Shown: positions 8,141 to 16,959, numbered from the stretch's first letter. The stretch is DNA of 64,000 bases from Bacillus salipaludis (GCF_004358205.1 NZ_SMYO01000013.1:50354-114353); one strand, 5' to 3'. Notes: generated from the letters alone by a model not told the origin. Translations and numbers: made by a program.

Positions 8141-8863
8141 ATGAATTATCCAAAAGGCACAATTAAAGAACTTACCTTTCAAAGTTTAGAACTTGGAGAA
8201 GAAATGCAGCTTCTTGTCTATTTACCGGCAAATTTCTCACCCCTTTATAAATATTCCCTTTTAATTGCACAAGATGGAAAGGACTATTTTCAACTGGGGA
8301 GAATTGGACGGTTGGCAGACGAATTACTTTTTGAGCGTAAAATTGAAAATTTAATCATGATTGGGATACCCTATAAAAATGTAGAGGACCGCCGCAGAAA
8401 ATACCATCCAGAGGGTGACCAAAACAAACAATACATACGTTTCCTTGCTCATGAATTAGTTCCTTTTATCGAAAACGAATTCCCGACATATCAAATCGGA
8501 ACCACAAGGGCCTTGATTGGCGACTCACTTGGTGCAACCGTCTCATTTTTGACAGCGCTTCAATACCCTCATACCTTTGGGAAAGTATTATTGCAATCAC
8601 CATTAGTTAACGAACAGGTCCTTGAAAGGGTCCGCAGCTGTTCTGAACCGCAGCTTTTGGAGGTCTATCATGTGGTTGGAAACCAGGAAACAGAGGTACC
8701 CACTACCGATGGAAAAGTGAGTAATTTCATTGAGCCAAATCGAGAACTTTCAAAAGTGATGAAAGACAAGCCATTTTCATATTTTTATGAGGAATTTGAT
8801 GGAAACCACACTTGGAAATACTGGCAACCTGATTTAAGACGTGCTCTTACAATGATGTTTTAG
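8141..8863 (+). CDS. yjcH: Esterase-like alpha/beta hydrolase YjcH
   Basis: A 240-residue protein of the esterase D/enterochelin-esterase-like (Esterase) family. The nucleophile elbow is GDSLGA, near residue 128, and GNHTW near the C-terminus supplies the catalytic His; the substrate is unknown. There is no signal peptide, so it acts in the cytoplasm. The start at 8141 is set by TTGGAGG eleven bases upstream; an earlier in-frame start would overlap the preceding gene and lacks a ribosome site. The order yjcH-yjcG-yjcF is the same gene group as in Bacillus subtilis. About 128 bases separate it from yjcG. Confidence 0.85.
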   Translation: MNYPKGTIKELTFQSLELGEEMQLLVYLPANFSPLYKYSLLIAQDGKDYFQLGRIGRLADELLFERKIENLIMIGIPYKNVEDRRRKYHPEGDQNKQYIRFLAHELVPFIENEFPTYQIGTTRALIGDSLGATVSFLTALQYPHTFGKVLLQSPLVNEQVLERVRSCSEPQLLEVYHVVGNQETEVPTTDGKVSNFIEPNRELSKVMKDKPFSYFYEEFDGNHTWKYWQPDLRRALTMMF

Positions 8864-8991
8864 CTTATTACACATAGTGAGGCAAAGTAATTTTATATTT
8901 TTTGAAAATTTGCTATAATTATTTATGAATAATATTTTCATTTTGGAATCCTATTTTTATATAGGAAAAATTGACTAACGGAGGTATACAT

Positions 8992-9507
8992 ATGAAATTT
9001 GGTGTTGTTATTTTTCCATCTAAAACTCTTCAAGATTTAGTAAATTCCTATCGTAAACGTTATGACCCGCATTATTCTTTAATTACTCCACATATAACAT
9101 TAAAAAATGCTTTTGAAGCTACTGAGGATGATGCTAAACAAGTTGCCGATAAATTGCGAAAAATTGCCGGTAACCACTATCCATTCTCGATCAAAACAAC
9201 CAAAGTAAGTTCTTTTCAGCCTGTAAACAATGTCATCTATTTAAAGGTTGAGCCAACTGTTGAATTAAACGATTTGCATGTTGAAATTAATCATGAACTA
9301 AATCAAGAAGCCCCTGAATATAAATTTGTTCCACATATTACGCTTGGTCAAAAACTTTCAAATGATGAGCACTCAGATATTTACGGTTCATTGCGTATGA
9401 AGAAATTTGATCATGAGGAAAAGATTGACCGGTTCCATCTTCTTTATCAATTAGAAAATGGTTCTTGGACTGTATATGAAACATTTCGTCTTGGAAGGGA
9501 TCAATAA
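8992..9507 (+). CDS. yjcG: 2'-5' RNA ligase-like phosphoesterase YjcG
   Basis: A 171-residue member of the 2H phosphoesterase superfamily. Two HxTx motifs, HITLKNA and HITLGQ, form the paired catalytic site that acts on 2',3'-cyclic or 2'-5' phosphodiester bonds in related proteins; the real substrate of YjcG is not known. Length equals the B. subtilis protein. The chosen ATG has GGAGG seven bases upstream; an upstream TTG at 8971 precedes that site and is not used. It is followed after three bases by yjcF, so the two are co-translated. Confidence 0.88.
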   Translation: MKFGVVIFPSKTLQDLVNSYRKRYDPHYSLITPHITLKNAFEATEDDAKQVADKLRKIAGNHYPFSIKTTKVSSFQPVNNVIYLKVEPTVELNDLHVEINHELNQEAPEYKFVPHITLGQKLSNDEHSDIYGSLRMKKFDHEEKIDRFHLLYQLENGSWTVYETFRLGRDQ

Positions 9508-9510
9508 AAA

Positions 9511-9933
9511 GTGACTGTAAAGATTGTTGAGAATGAAAAAGAATTAGAAGATGCTTTTTCTGTAAGAAGAACTGTATTCATCGACGAGCAAAATGTCCCT
9601 GAGGCGGAAGAGATTGATCAGCACGAGGAAGAAGCAACTCATTTTGTGCTGTATCATGAAGGCTCGCCAATTGGGGCCGGCCGTTTTCGCCTAGTGGATG
9701 GGTTTGGAAAAGTTGAACGTATTTGCATAATGAAACAGGCTAGAGGTACTGGTGCAGGAAAAACGATTATGAATGGGATCGAAGACTATGCACGGAAAAT
9801 GGGGATTCAAAAATTAAAGCTGAATTCTCAGACATACGCAATTCCTTTTTATGGTGGATTGGGCTATGAAGTTGTTTCCGAAGAATTCATGGATGCGGGA
9901 ATCCCCCATAAAACGATGGTGAAAAAGATTTAA
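9511..9933 (+). CDS. yjcF: GNAT acetyltransferase YjcF
   Basis: A 140-residue single-domain GNAT N-acetyltransferase. The acetyl-CoA loop is read as ARGTGAGK near residues 76-83, after the beta-4 strand VERICI, and the C-terminal part has LGYEVVSEEF as in ElaA/YjcF proteins. The substrate is unknown. The start is a GTG three bases after yjcG, with GGAAGGG inside the end of yjcG. A terminator follows directly, closing the yjcH-yjcG-yjcF group. Confidence 0.87.
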   Translation: MTVKIVENEKELEDAFSVRRTVFIDEQNVPEAEEIDQHEEEATHFVLYHEGSPIGAGRFRLVDGFGKVERICIMKQARGTGAGKTIMNGIEDYARKMGIQKLKLNSQTYAIPFYGGLGYEVVSEEFMDAGIPHKTMVKKI

Positions 9934-9941
9934 TTTAAAAT

Positions 9942-9985
9942 AACCGGGTGTAAAATCTTTTAGATTTTATACTCGGTTTTTTATT
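9942..9985 (+). terminator. Terminator of yjcF
   Basis: Arms AACCGGGTGTAAAAT and ATTTTATACTCGGTT (minor mismatches) around a short loop, followed by a T-rich tract. Confidence 0.85.
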
Positions 9986-10313
9986 TTGTTTGGAGGTGCT
10001 TTTCTATTTTTCTACCTATTATTTATCAGCTTTGCCCATTCACTCGACTATTTTTTGTAATTTATCCGTTTCATATTGCCCGTTCCACTCTTTTTGCTTC
10101 TTCACGGGCACTATGTACCCCGCTTAGTTCCCGCTACCTCTCTTTTTTCCTGCATACGGTAAAGGTAACCCCAATCCTTTTACCGTCCCACCTCTTTTTC
10201 ATATACACTGGCAAACCATACACCACTTTTCTATTTTTCAAGCCTTTTTGTTACTTCAGGGTTTTGTTATGATTAAACATGTTGCTTTATTTTTAAGAGA
10301 CAGAGGAAAAACT
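9986..10313. other. Gene-free stretch, pyrimidine-rich
   Basis: About 330 bases with a marked excess of C and T on the plus strand. I see no credible ORF, no hairpin with a T-tract and no known operator. The promoter of yjcD must lie here but no good -35/-10 pair stands out. Confidence 0.4.
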
Positions 10314-12623
10314 ATGAAAACTGTGCTATACCAAAACCAAACGATTATACTCGATCAATTAGATCGGGATGAATATCAAAAAATATATTTAGCGGGGAAA
10401 AATGGTGAGTTAGTTTGTCCCGTTTGCCGTGAGAGTGTTCGCTTAATTCTTGGCATTCAGGAATCACCTCATTTTTCGCATACTCATTCAACCATTCCGG
10501 ATTGCCCGGAACCAGTCGTTCAGGAAAGGAACGAAGAAACCAACCAAAGCCATAAAGAAGTGGATGGCTTCCGTCTTCCAAAAGGCAGAACAATCCTGGA
10601 GACACCTAAATCCGTCCAAGTCTTCAAAACAGCAAAAGTCCTTGAAGCACAGACTCCCTTTCAGAAAAATGCAGTAAACTCGATAGAATACCAATCTCCT
10701 TACTTACAACAGTTAGCAAAATCGGATGTCGTTCTTGATGAGGCACAGGCAGCAGCGGTCTCAGAAACAGACGGGGCATTATTGGTTCTTGCCGGCGCCG
10801 GGAGTGGTAAAACAAGGGTGTTAACAGCGAGAACAGCCTTTATGTTAGAGGTCAAAAAGATTGACCCGCGAAACATTATGCTGGTTACCTTCACTTCCAA
10901 AGCTGCAAGTGAAATGAAAAGCCGCTTACTTTCCTATCCGCAAATGAAAAGAGAAGCCATAAATAAACTCGTTACCGGCACCTTCCACAGCATTTTTTAT
11001 CGAATTCTTATGTTCCATTCCAGGGATAAATGGACTTCAGACCGCCTTTTAAAGAAAGATTGGCAGCGGGATAGAATTCTCAAGGATGCCGGGAAAGAGA
11101 TAGAATTGTCGGAAAAAGAGTTTGCCTATGATATAGCCCTTCAGCAAATCGGCTTCTGGAAAAACTCACTTCTTTTTCCAAACGATATTAGACCTACATC
11201 GGAATGGGAAGAAAAGGCGCTTTTCCTTTATAAAAAATATGAGGAATATAAGGAAAGGGAACAATTATTTGATTTTGATGATATGCTCATTGGCTGTTAT
11301 CAGCTGTTAAGCTCCACACCTGAATTACTTGAACAATATCAAAATCGATTTCAATATTTCCTTATTGATGAATTTCAAGATATCAACAAGGTGCAATACG
11401 AACTGATTAAATTGCTAGCGGGAAAACATAAAAATGTCTGCGCTGTCGGAGATGACGATCAGGCGATCTATTCTTTTCGAGGCAGTGATCCTAGTTATTT
11501 ACTTGAATTTGAAAAAGATTTCCCTTATGCAAAAGTAATTACCCTTGAAGAAAATTATCGCTCTTCACATGAAATTGTTACAGCAGCTAATCAAATGATT
11601 GCCGCTAATAAAATAAGAAGACTGAAGAAAATGAAAGCCCAATACTCGACTGGAGTAGCTCCCACTTTATTTTTCCCTAACGATGAAGAGGAAGAGGCAA
11701 CGATGATTGTGACAGATGTACAGGAAAAAATCACACAGGGTGCGAAGCCTTCCGATTTTGCAATACTTTACCGGACGAACGCAGGTGCACGTGCCGTGTT
11801 TGAACGGTTAGCCAGTTCAAATCTTCCCTTTCGGATTGAGCAGGATGTAGAGGCTTTTTACGACCGAAGGATTGTAAAAAGCCTCCTCTCCTTCTTAAGA
11901 TTAAGCTTGAATGAAGATGACCAATCTGCTTTGTCTGATATATTGCCCTTTTTGTTCTTAAAACAATCAGTTTTAAGAGACTTAAAAGCAATGAGTATCC
12001 TCCAGGATTGTAGTTATTTAGAGGCCCTATCCTATTATAAAACGGCGCATGCCTTTCAGGAAAAAAAATTAAAAAAAGCAGTCCCCACCATCCGGACATT
12101 AAAGCAAATGGCCCCGCTTACAGCCATTGAAATGATTGAAAAGGATATTGGATTTCTGGATTTCCTAAAGAAGCGGGGAAATGAATCAAATATGTTGGAG
12201 AAAGGTTCGGATGATATTAAGGACCTGAAAGTAGCAGCGAAAAATTTTAGTACAATTGAAGCCTTATTGGCTCATGCAGAACATATGTCTGCGATGAATA
12301 AGGAAATCAAAAATTTAAGTAAGCATTTTACTGAGGCCATTACTTTAAGTACGATTCATCGAGCAAAGGGACTCGAGTATCAAACCGTTTATGTTCTTGG
12401 TGCTGTGGATGGAAGCCTGCCGCATGATTTTGCCTTAGAGAGCTACCGGAACGGTGACTATTCAGCATTAGAAGAAGAAAGAAGATTATTTTACGTTGCG
12501 ATGACACGTGCAAAGGAACAGCTTTACATCTCTGTTCCAAGTAACCGTAGAGGCAAAAAAGCAAATCGCTCACGTTTTTTGGCACCATTAATCAAAAGAA
12601 GACAAAGGCCCACTTCCTTATAG
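10314..12623 (+). CDS. yjcD: UvrD/Rep-type DNA helicase YjcD with N-terminal zinc-like module
   Basis: A 769-residue superfamily 1A 3'-5' DNA helicase. ATPase motifs in order: AGAGSGKTRV (Walker A), VTFTSKAASEM (Ia), DEFQDINKVQ (II), GDDDQAIYSFRG (III), EENYRSS (IV), TIHRAKGLEY (V) and VAMTRAKEQL (VI). Before these, residues 35-64 carry CPVC, HFSH and a further Cys (C35, C38, H53, H56, C64), almost superposable on the start of CoiA at 28921-30117, so the helicase has a probable metal-binding domain that standard UvrD/PcrA lacks. The ATG at 10314 follows GAGGAAAA. Distal codons overlap the terminator hairpin. In B. subtilis the gene is also near yjcF; its role is not established. Confidence 0.92.
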   Translation: MKTVLYQNQTIILDQLDRDEYQKIYLAGKNGELVCPVCRESVRLILGIQESPHFSHTHSTIPDCPEPVVQERNEETNQSHKEVDGFRLPKGRTILETPKSVQVFKTAKVLEAQTPFQKNAVNSIEYQSPYLQQLAKSDVVLDEAQAAAVSETDGALLVLAGAGSGKTRVLTARTAFMLEVKKIDPRNIMLVTFTSKAASEMKSRLLSYPQMKREAINKLVTGTFHSIFYRILMFHSRDKWTSDRLLKKDWQRDRILKDAGKEIELSEKEFAYDIALQQIGFWKNSLLFPNDIRPTSEWEEKALFLYKKYEEYKEREQLFDFDDMLIGCYQLLSSTPELLEQYQNRFQYFLIDEFQDINKVQYELIKLLAGKHKNVCAVGDDDQAIYSFRGSDPSYLLEFEKDFPYAKVITLEENYRSSHEIVTAANQMIAANKIRRLKKMKAQYSTGVAPTLFFPNDEEEEATMIVTDVQEKITQGAKPSDFAILYRTNAGARAVFERLASSNLPFRIEQDVEAFYDRRIVKSLLSFLRLSLNEDDQSALSDILPFLFLKQSVLRDLKAMSILQDCSYLEALSYYKTAHAFQEKKLKKAVPTIRTLKQMAPLTAIEMIEKDIGFLDFLKKRGNESNMLEKGSDDIKDLKVAAKNFSTIEALLAHAEHMSAMNKEIKNLSKHFTEAITLSTIHRAKGLEYQTVYVLGAVDGSLPHDFALESYRNGDYSALEEERRLFYVAMTRAKEQLYISVPSNRRGKKANRSRFLAPLIKRRQRPTSL

Positions 12624-12640
12624 GAAAGTGGCCTTTGTCT
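12602..12640. terminator. Bidirectional terminator between yjcD and spoVIF
   Basis: A stem of about 15 bases (ACAAAGGCC...GGCCTTTGT) around the yjcD stop codon, followed by TCTTTATTTTTT. It separates two convergent genes. Confidence 0.8.
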
Positions 12641-12898
12641 TTATTTTTTATTATTCATCATATTTGCAATGGTATTAAAATCAAGCGATTTTCCATCGTT
12701 TATAATCGATTTAACAATTTGATCTTCTAATTCCTGAGGTACTGGTTTATTGGCAATTTGAGACACTCTTTTAATTACATTCCGGACTGTTTTTTCATCC
12801 CTAAAATTTGCATTTTGCAAAGAATTCGCTAATTCAAAGATATCTTTCATGTTCACGCCAGTTTTCTTTTCTATGTTTTTAAAGAACCCATTATCCAT
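12641..12898 (-). CDS. spoVIF: Stage VI sporulation protein F
   Basis: An 85-residue protein matching SpoVIF (YjcC): an N-terminal FFKNIEKKTGVNMKDIFELA, then DEKTVRNVIKRVSQIANKPV and a C-terminal FNTIANMM. In B. subtilis it works in the mother cell late in sporulation, helping coat assembly with GerE. It is short, helical and without membrane segments. GGAGTGAG precedes the ATG. It lies between yjcD and yjcZ as in B. subtilis. Confidence 0.93.
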   Translation of the reverse strand: MDNGFFKNIEKKTGVNMKDIFELANSLQNANFRDEKTVRNVIKRVSQIANKPVPQELEDQIVKSIINDGKSLDFNTIANMMNNKK

Positions 12899-12967
12899 GT
12901 TATATTCTCACTCCTTCATAACAACTACTTTATAGTATGAAAGAAGGTCAAAAAGGTTCATAAAACA

Positions 12968-12998
12968 AAGAAAAGGCTGGCCATCCTTATAGCCAGCC
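12968..12998 (-). terminator. Terminator of yjcZ
   Basis: On the minus strand GGCTGGC and GCCAGCC arms lead into TTTTCTTTG. Confidence 0.65.
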
Positions 12999-13025
12999 CT
13001 CTTCCTTAATGCAAATCAGAAAATC

Positions 13026-13151
13026 TTAGACAATGAAGCTTGTTCCTACAATGATCAATAGGATAAATAATACAACGATTAAAACGAAAGTTGAACCTCC
13101 GTAGAAACCGCCGCCATAGCCGTAGCCGCCGTATCCGTATCCGAAGCACAT
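13026..13151 (-). CDS. yjcZ: YjcZ-family small sporulation membrane protein
   Basis: A 41-residue protein: [15 protein letters not shown], then a single hydrophobic helix ([15 protein letters not shown]). This Gly/Tyr-rich head and C-terminal membrane anchor is the signature of the YjcZ family of tiny sporulation proteins, found in many Bacillus genomes. The ATG follows GAGGTG by eight bases and a terminator follows the stop. The position between spoVIF and the yjcA side matches B. subtilis. Function is unknown; expression late in sporulation is inferred from the family. Confidence 0.92.
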   Translation of the reverse strand: MCFGYGYGGYGYGGGFYGGSTFVLIVVLFILLIIVGTSFIV

Positions 13152-13278
13152 AGACCTAGTCACCTCACTTTAGTAATCTCACTTATAACATATGAGAATA
13201 CTGTAAAAAGTGTATAGGCAGCGTCCTTTTTTCGAATACTGGCAGTAAAAAATGGAGTATTGTCCTGCTCCTACGCTT

Positions 13279-13635
13279 CTACCCTTTTGGTCTAAATATG
13301 AGCGCTCCAATAAATCCAAAAATAATGGCAGCGGAAATTCCGGAGCTGGTTACTTCAAACATCCCTGTTAAAACCCCTACAATTCCATGTGCTTCTGCCT
13401 CTTGAAGCGCCCCGTGTACCAAAGAGTTACCGAAGCTCGTGATTGGAATGGTTGCCCCTGCTCCAGCAAAATCAATTAATGGCTCATAAAGGCCGAACCC
13501 ATCCAATACAGAACCTATGCAGACCAGTAAACTTAAAGTATGACCCGGTGTTAGTTTGGCCACATCGAATAATAATTGTCCAATCACACAAATAATTCCA
13601 CCAACTACGAACGCCCAAAAAAACATGGCAAGCAT
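13279..13635 (-). CDS. spoVAE: Stage V sporulation protein AE (SpoVAEb type)
   Basis: A 118-residue membrane protein of the SpoVAC/SpoVAEb fold, part of the SpoVA channel that moves calcium-dipicolinate across the inner spore membrane. Four hydrophobic helices and the shared core [22 protein letters not shown] are visible; the same FAGAG..PxTGFG core occurs in spoVAC two genes upstream. The start ATG at 13635 follows GGGGTG; the earlier in-frame ATG lies within spoVAD's end. The gene lies four bases after spoVAD and closes a yhcN-like/spoVAC/spoVAD/spoVAE operon. Confidence 0.9.
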   Translation of the reverse strand: MLAMFFWAFVVGGIICVIGQLLFDVAKLTPGHTLSLLVCIGSVLDGFGLYEPLIDFAGAGATIPITSFGNSLVHGALQEAEAHGIVGVLTGMFEVTSSGISAAIIFGFIGALIFRPKG

Positions 13636-13639
13636 TTTA

Positions 13640-14665
13640 TCACCCCTTTTCCCCATTCATTTCAATAGCAACGGCATGCGCAATGCAGGGAATAGATTCA
13701 TTTTGTTGGAAACTTAACGGTGATAACAAAGCACCTGTGGCTACGACTAAAATTCGTTTGTAAACACCTTTTTTCATTTGGTTTAGTAAATGTCCATATA
13801 AAACAGTTGCTGAACAGCCTGCACCGCTTGCCCCGGATTGAACAGGCTGATCTTTTTTGTATATAAGTAAGCCGCAGTCCTGGAATTGTTTTCGCTCCAG
13901 CTTTAAGCCGCTTTTATTGATTAATTCAAAAGCCGTATCATGGCCGACTCTCCCTAAATCACCGGTGATGATAAGATCATAAAAGGATGGATCCAATTGT
14001 AAATCCCGAAAATGGGCCATAATCGTATCCGCAGCGGCAGGGGCCATCGCTCCCCCCATATTAAACGGATCTGTTAACCCCATGTCAATTACCTTGCCAA
14101 TTGTTGCGGAGATCGTCACAGGCTGATTCTTCGATGAATCATTGGCTGCCATCAATGCTACACCTGCCCCTGTAACCGTCCATTGTGCTGTTGGCGGCTT
14201 TTGCCCGCCATACTCCGTTGGGTAGCGGAACTGCTTTTCAACAGCTGAATTGTGACTCGAAGCCCCTGTGAGAATATATTTCGCTCCTTGATTATTAATT
14301 ACAAAAGAAGCAAGTGCTAATCCTTCCATGGATGTGGAACAGGCTCCAAAGAGACCGAAATAAGGGATTTGCATCGACCTTGCTGCAAAGCTTGTCGGTG
14401 TTATTTGATTAATCAGGTCACCCGCAAATAAAAATTGAACCTCCTCCTTATGAACATTTGCTTTTTGCAGAGCCATCTTGATTGATTCCTCCAGCAAAAC
14501 CCGATGTGCTTTTTCGTATGTTTCCTGTCCCATCCACAAGTCTTCATGTAATAGATCAAAATCATTCGCTAAATTCCCATTCGCCTCAAATGGGCCACCT
14601 GATACACCCGTGGCCATAATCATTGGCCGGTTTGCAAATACCCAAGATTGATGCCCTTTTAACAA
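13640..14665 (-). CDS. spoVAD: Stage V sporulation protein AD
   Basis: A 341-residue thiolase-fold protein without membrane segments. In B. subtilis SpoVAD binds dipicolinic acid and is needed for its uptake into the forespore. Seen here: [20 protein letters not shown] at the start, [18 protein letters not shown] with the nucleophile-position Cys near 130, [12 protein letters not shown], and [18 protein letters not shown]. It overlaps none of its neighbours but lies end to end with spoVAC, so translation is probably coupled. Confidence 0.94.
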   Translation of the reverse strand: MLKGHQSWVFANRPMIMATGVSGGPFEANGNLANDFDLLHEDLWMGQETYEKAHRVLLEESIKMALQKANVHKEEVQFLFAGDLINQITPTSFAARSMQIPYFGLFGACSTSMEGLALASFVINNQGAKYILTGASSHNSAVEKQFRYPTEYGGQKPPTAQWTVTGAGVALMAANDSSKNQPVTISATIGKVIDMGLTDPFNMGGAMAPAAADTIMAHFRDLQLDPSFYDLIITGDLGRVGHDTAFELINKSGLKLERKQFQDCGLLIYKKDQPVQSGASGAGCSATVLYGHLLNQMKKGVYKRILVVATGALLSPLSFQQNESIPCIAHAVAIEMNGEKG

Positions 14666-15142
14666 TTACAAAACCCCCCACATTACCAGTAACGTTTTAA
14701 TGAGCGCGACAACAAAAGCCGAAAAGACACCAAACAAAATAACAGACCCAGCCAGTTTAAACATATTTCCGCCGACTCCTAAAACAAACCCTTCCGTTCG
14801 ATGCTCAATTGATGCAGAAATCACCGCATTGCCGAATCCTGTTACCGGTACCGCGCTTCCTGCTCCAGCAAATTGACCTAGACGGTCGTAGACTCCAAAA
14901 CCAGTTAAAAGCATCGAAAAGAATACCATTGTTGCGACAGTTGGGTTTCCAGCTGTCTGCTCTGTAAAATTGAAAAAATATATGTAAAAGTAACTAACAG
15001 CCTGACCAATTACACATATCAAGCCGCCGACGAAAAAAGCCTTCAAGCAATTTTTTAAAACTGGCCGTTTAAACTCATGCTTTTGCTGCAGTTGTTGATA
15101 GTTTTGTTGCTGTGGAGTTAAATTTTTTTGTTTGCTTGCCAT
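14666..15142 (-). CDS. spoVAC: Stage V sporulation protein AC
   Basis: A 158-residue membrane protein with a polar Gln-rich N-terminus (residues 1-28) and four or five hydrophobic helices. The core RLGQFAGAGSAVPVTGFGNA marks the SpoVAC family, a mechanosensitive-like part of the calcium-dipicolinate channel of the inner spore membrane. It starts with ATG after GGGAGACATT. The full heptacistronic spoVA operon (AA, AB, AEa, AF) is not present here, so this looks like an extra, spoVA2-type copy. Confidence 0.94.
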   Translation of the reverse strand: MASKQKNLTPQQQNYQQLQQKHEFKRPVLKNCLKAFFVGGLICVIGQAVSYFYIYFFNFTEQTAGNPTVATMVFFSMLLTGFGVYDRLGQFAGAGSAVPVTGFGNAVISASIEHRTEGFVLGVGGNMFKLAGSVILFGVFSAFVVALIKTLLVMWGVL

Positions 15143-15157
15143 TCCAATGTCTCCCTT

Positions 15158-15625
15158 CTATGTCATATCTTTTGTCATTTTAATGATTTCACGCAGCCTT
15201 TTTTCAGCATCTTTTTCTGAAAATTTCTTGCTTTCTATTCGCTCATTTAATCGAACCGCTTCAAGGAAAATTTTATAATCACTCGAAACGGTGATATCCT
15301 CTTTTGGAAATCTCTTTTCTAAGAATTCGGTAAGGTTTTTTTCGATTTTTTTCATTTTGAAGCGGTGCATATGCTTAACCTTATAAACAACAAGTGTTTC
15401 TTTTGTTCCTTTGATGACTGCCGCATCATAGATTTCTGGAAAAGAACTGACTGCCTTTTCAATTTTTTGAACACGTGTTGTTTTTTTATCTCGATCGGTC
15501 ATAATCGGATTGGGATTGGTTGTTTTTATCAGAGCCAATTGGCTATCCTTTCCCTTTTGGTTCCCGTTGCAGGATACTAAAAGACATACACATGAAAGTA
15601 GGATAAGTCGTTGAAAGTAAATCAT
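15158..15625 (-). CDS. YhcN/YlaJ-family sporulation lipoprotein
   Basis: A 155-residue lipoprotein. The signal segment ends at LLVSC, with Cys near residue 19 as the lipidation site. The body has the YhcN/YlaJ-type alternating beta-alpha repeats (RVQKIEKAVSSFPEIYDAAVI, then TLVVYKVK and ENLTEFLEKRFP type segments). Proteins of this family coat the inner spore membrane side. It is the first gene of the spoVAC-AD-AE operon, 15 bases from spoVAC. This placement resembles the mobile spoVA2 operons, which also carry a YhcN-like lipoprotein. Confidence 0.82.
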   Translation of the reverse strand: MIYFQRLILLSCVCLLVSCNGNQKGKDSQLALIKTTNPNPIMTDRDKKTTRVQKIEKAVSSFPEIYDAAVIKGTKETLVVYKVKHMHRFKMKKIEKNLTEFLEKRFPKEDITVSSDYKIFLEAVRLNERIESKKFSEKDAEKRLREIIKMTKDMT

Positions 15626-15723
15626 TTTTTAGTTCCTTCCCTTGTCCATTAGTAAGAATCTTGTTATCCTATAGTTTTTTCGACCTGAACCAAAATTATG
15701 ACAGATAAGATTATTTTAAAGAT

Positions 15724-15758
15724 AAAAAAACACTGCCGGTGTTCCCGAGCAGTGTTTT
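15724..15758. terminator. Terminator downstream of the 34-aa gene
   Basis: AAAACACTGC and GCAGTGTTTT arms around a 12-base loop, with A/T flanks on both sides. On the minus strand it ends with seven T bases. Confidence 0.75.
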
Positions 15759-15761
15759 CTG

Positions 15762-15866
15762 TTATTTCTGTGTCTTTTTCCCGCATCCACAGCCACTTTT
15801 TTTAATCCGCTTTGATTCTTTAAAGGTTTGGCTTGAGCCTTGATTGTTTTTATTTTGCTTATTCAC
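15762..15866 (-). CDS. 34-residue basic Cys-motif protein, unrecognised
   Basis: A small open frame with GTG start, preceded by GGGGTGGAGAG at proper spacing and followed directly by a strong terminator. The product is Asn/Gln/Lys-rich and ends in KKSGCGCGKKTQK. Two Cys in a CGCG context hint at a metal site or disulfide, as in small coat-associated peptides. It lies between yjcA and the spoVA2-like operon, both sporulation genes. I do not recognise a family; being real rests on start, terminator and setting. Confidence 0.5.
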   Translation of the reverse strand: MNKQNKNNQGSSQTFKESKRIKKSGCGCGKKTQK

Positions 15867-15952
15867 TGTTCTCTCCACCCCATTGCAGTAACATTATGTT
15901 TTAGAATATGTGATGAAATGAAATCTTGTCTCTATAAATAACCATTTTTCCT

Positions 15953-16309
15953 TTACTTTTGAAGCCAATTTTGAACGATGGTTTCCAAAATGGACGACAG
16001 TCCTGCAATCGCTAAAATCAAAACCACGGGCTCATACAGAGCAGAATTAACATAATGTAACAGGACCAATGCGATGGATGACCAAATTCCTGTACACCAA
16101 TAACAGCTTAGAAGCTCCCCAAAGAATCTTTTGATGGGGGTCTCTTTCGGCACATAATATACTTCCATTTCCCCCTGGTCATTCTCTTCGACCACCTCCG
16201 TAAAAAAAGGATTGCGGAGAAATTCTGTAATTTTATCAAATACCAATAATCTTGTCAGCCGAAAGGCCGCTAGCCCCAAAATAGTGAATTGTAAAAGACT
16301 AATATCCAT
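15953..16309 (-). CDS. yjcA: Sporulation protein YjcA (DUF1360)
   Basis: A 118-residue membrane protein. Its N-terminus (FTILGLAAFRLTRLLVFDKI) and the motif LLSCYWCTGIWSS, a Cys-x2-Cys-type pair next to a hydrophobic helix, are typical of DUF1360. B. subtilis YjcA has this length and is expressed in the mother cell under sporulation control. The start at ATG 16309 has GGAAGGA eleven bases upstream; a TTG two codons earlier is an alternative. It sits beside cotZ/cotY as in B. subtilis. Confidence 0.85.
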   Translation of the reverse strand: MDISLLQFTILGLAAFRLTRLLVFDKITEFLRNPFFTEVVEENDQGEMEVYYVPKETPIKRFFGELLSCYWCTGIWSSIALVLLHYVNSALYEPVVLILAIAGLSSILETIVQNWLQK

Positions 16310-16451
16310 AAACAAATTTGTCCTTCCTTTCCTTGATATAGTGAACTAGCCTAATTTTCTTAAAAAAGGCAATTGTCCGTAACCCAAAAGGCCCCTGTGA
16401 AATATGTTAGTAATGTAAGATATATATCACGGATTTAAGGAGGAAAAATAA

Positions 16452-16952
16452 ATGGGTTGTGGAAATAATCATAACGATTTTCACGGTGACAGCTGTGTGT
16501 GCGAAGTAGTTCGTGCGATTAAAGATATACAAGATAATGCTGTTGAAAATGAGTGTGCGGAGTGTTCAAGTTGTTTTACTGAACCACTTGGCTCATTAGT
16601 TTCACCTACAAGAAGAGAACCAGTAGATACACGTGTGTTTGTTTTAAGTGATGCAAAAGGTAATCCATTCCATGCATTCTTTAACGGTGAAAATAATGCG
16701 TGTGTGTCAATCTTCTTCAGGGTGGAAGATGTATTTGACAACTGCTGTGCAACACTTCGTGTTCTAATCCCTGGACGCAGAGAAAGCGGAAACTTTGTTC
16801 CGGTGAACCTTGTTAATAATGGTAATGTTGACCTTTCAAGAGTTTGCCAAGTGGACCGTTTCCGTGCAAGCAATGACTGCGTAACAGTTGATTTAAAATG
16901 CTTCTGTGCAGTACAATGTATCGCTGATGTTAACTTAGGAATTTGTAACTAA
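16452..16952 (+). CDS. cotZ: Spore coat/exosporium protein CotZ/CotY (ExsY-like)
   Basis: A 166-residue Cys-rich protein forming disulfide-linked crust layers on the spore surface. Cysteine clusters occur at the start (GCGNNH..CVC), at CAECSSC, and at CCATLRV and CFCAVQC near the end; the N-terminal EVVRAIKDIQDNAVENEC and the RFRASNDCVTVDLKC tail are shared by CotY, CotZ and ExsY. Only one copy is present here; CotZ and CotY are close paralogues and this gene could be named either. AAGGAGG precedes the ATG and a strong terminator follows. Confidence 0.9.
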   Translation: MGCGNNHNDFHGDSCVCEVVRAIKDIQDNAVENECAECSSCFTEPLGSLVSPTRREPVDTRVFVLSDAKGNPFHAFFNGENNACVSIFFRVEDVFDNCCATLRVLIPGRRESGNFVPVNLVNNGNVDLSRVCQVDRFRASNDCVTVDLKCFCAVQCIADVNLGICN

Positions 16953-16959
16953 TAAAAGT

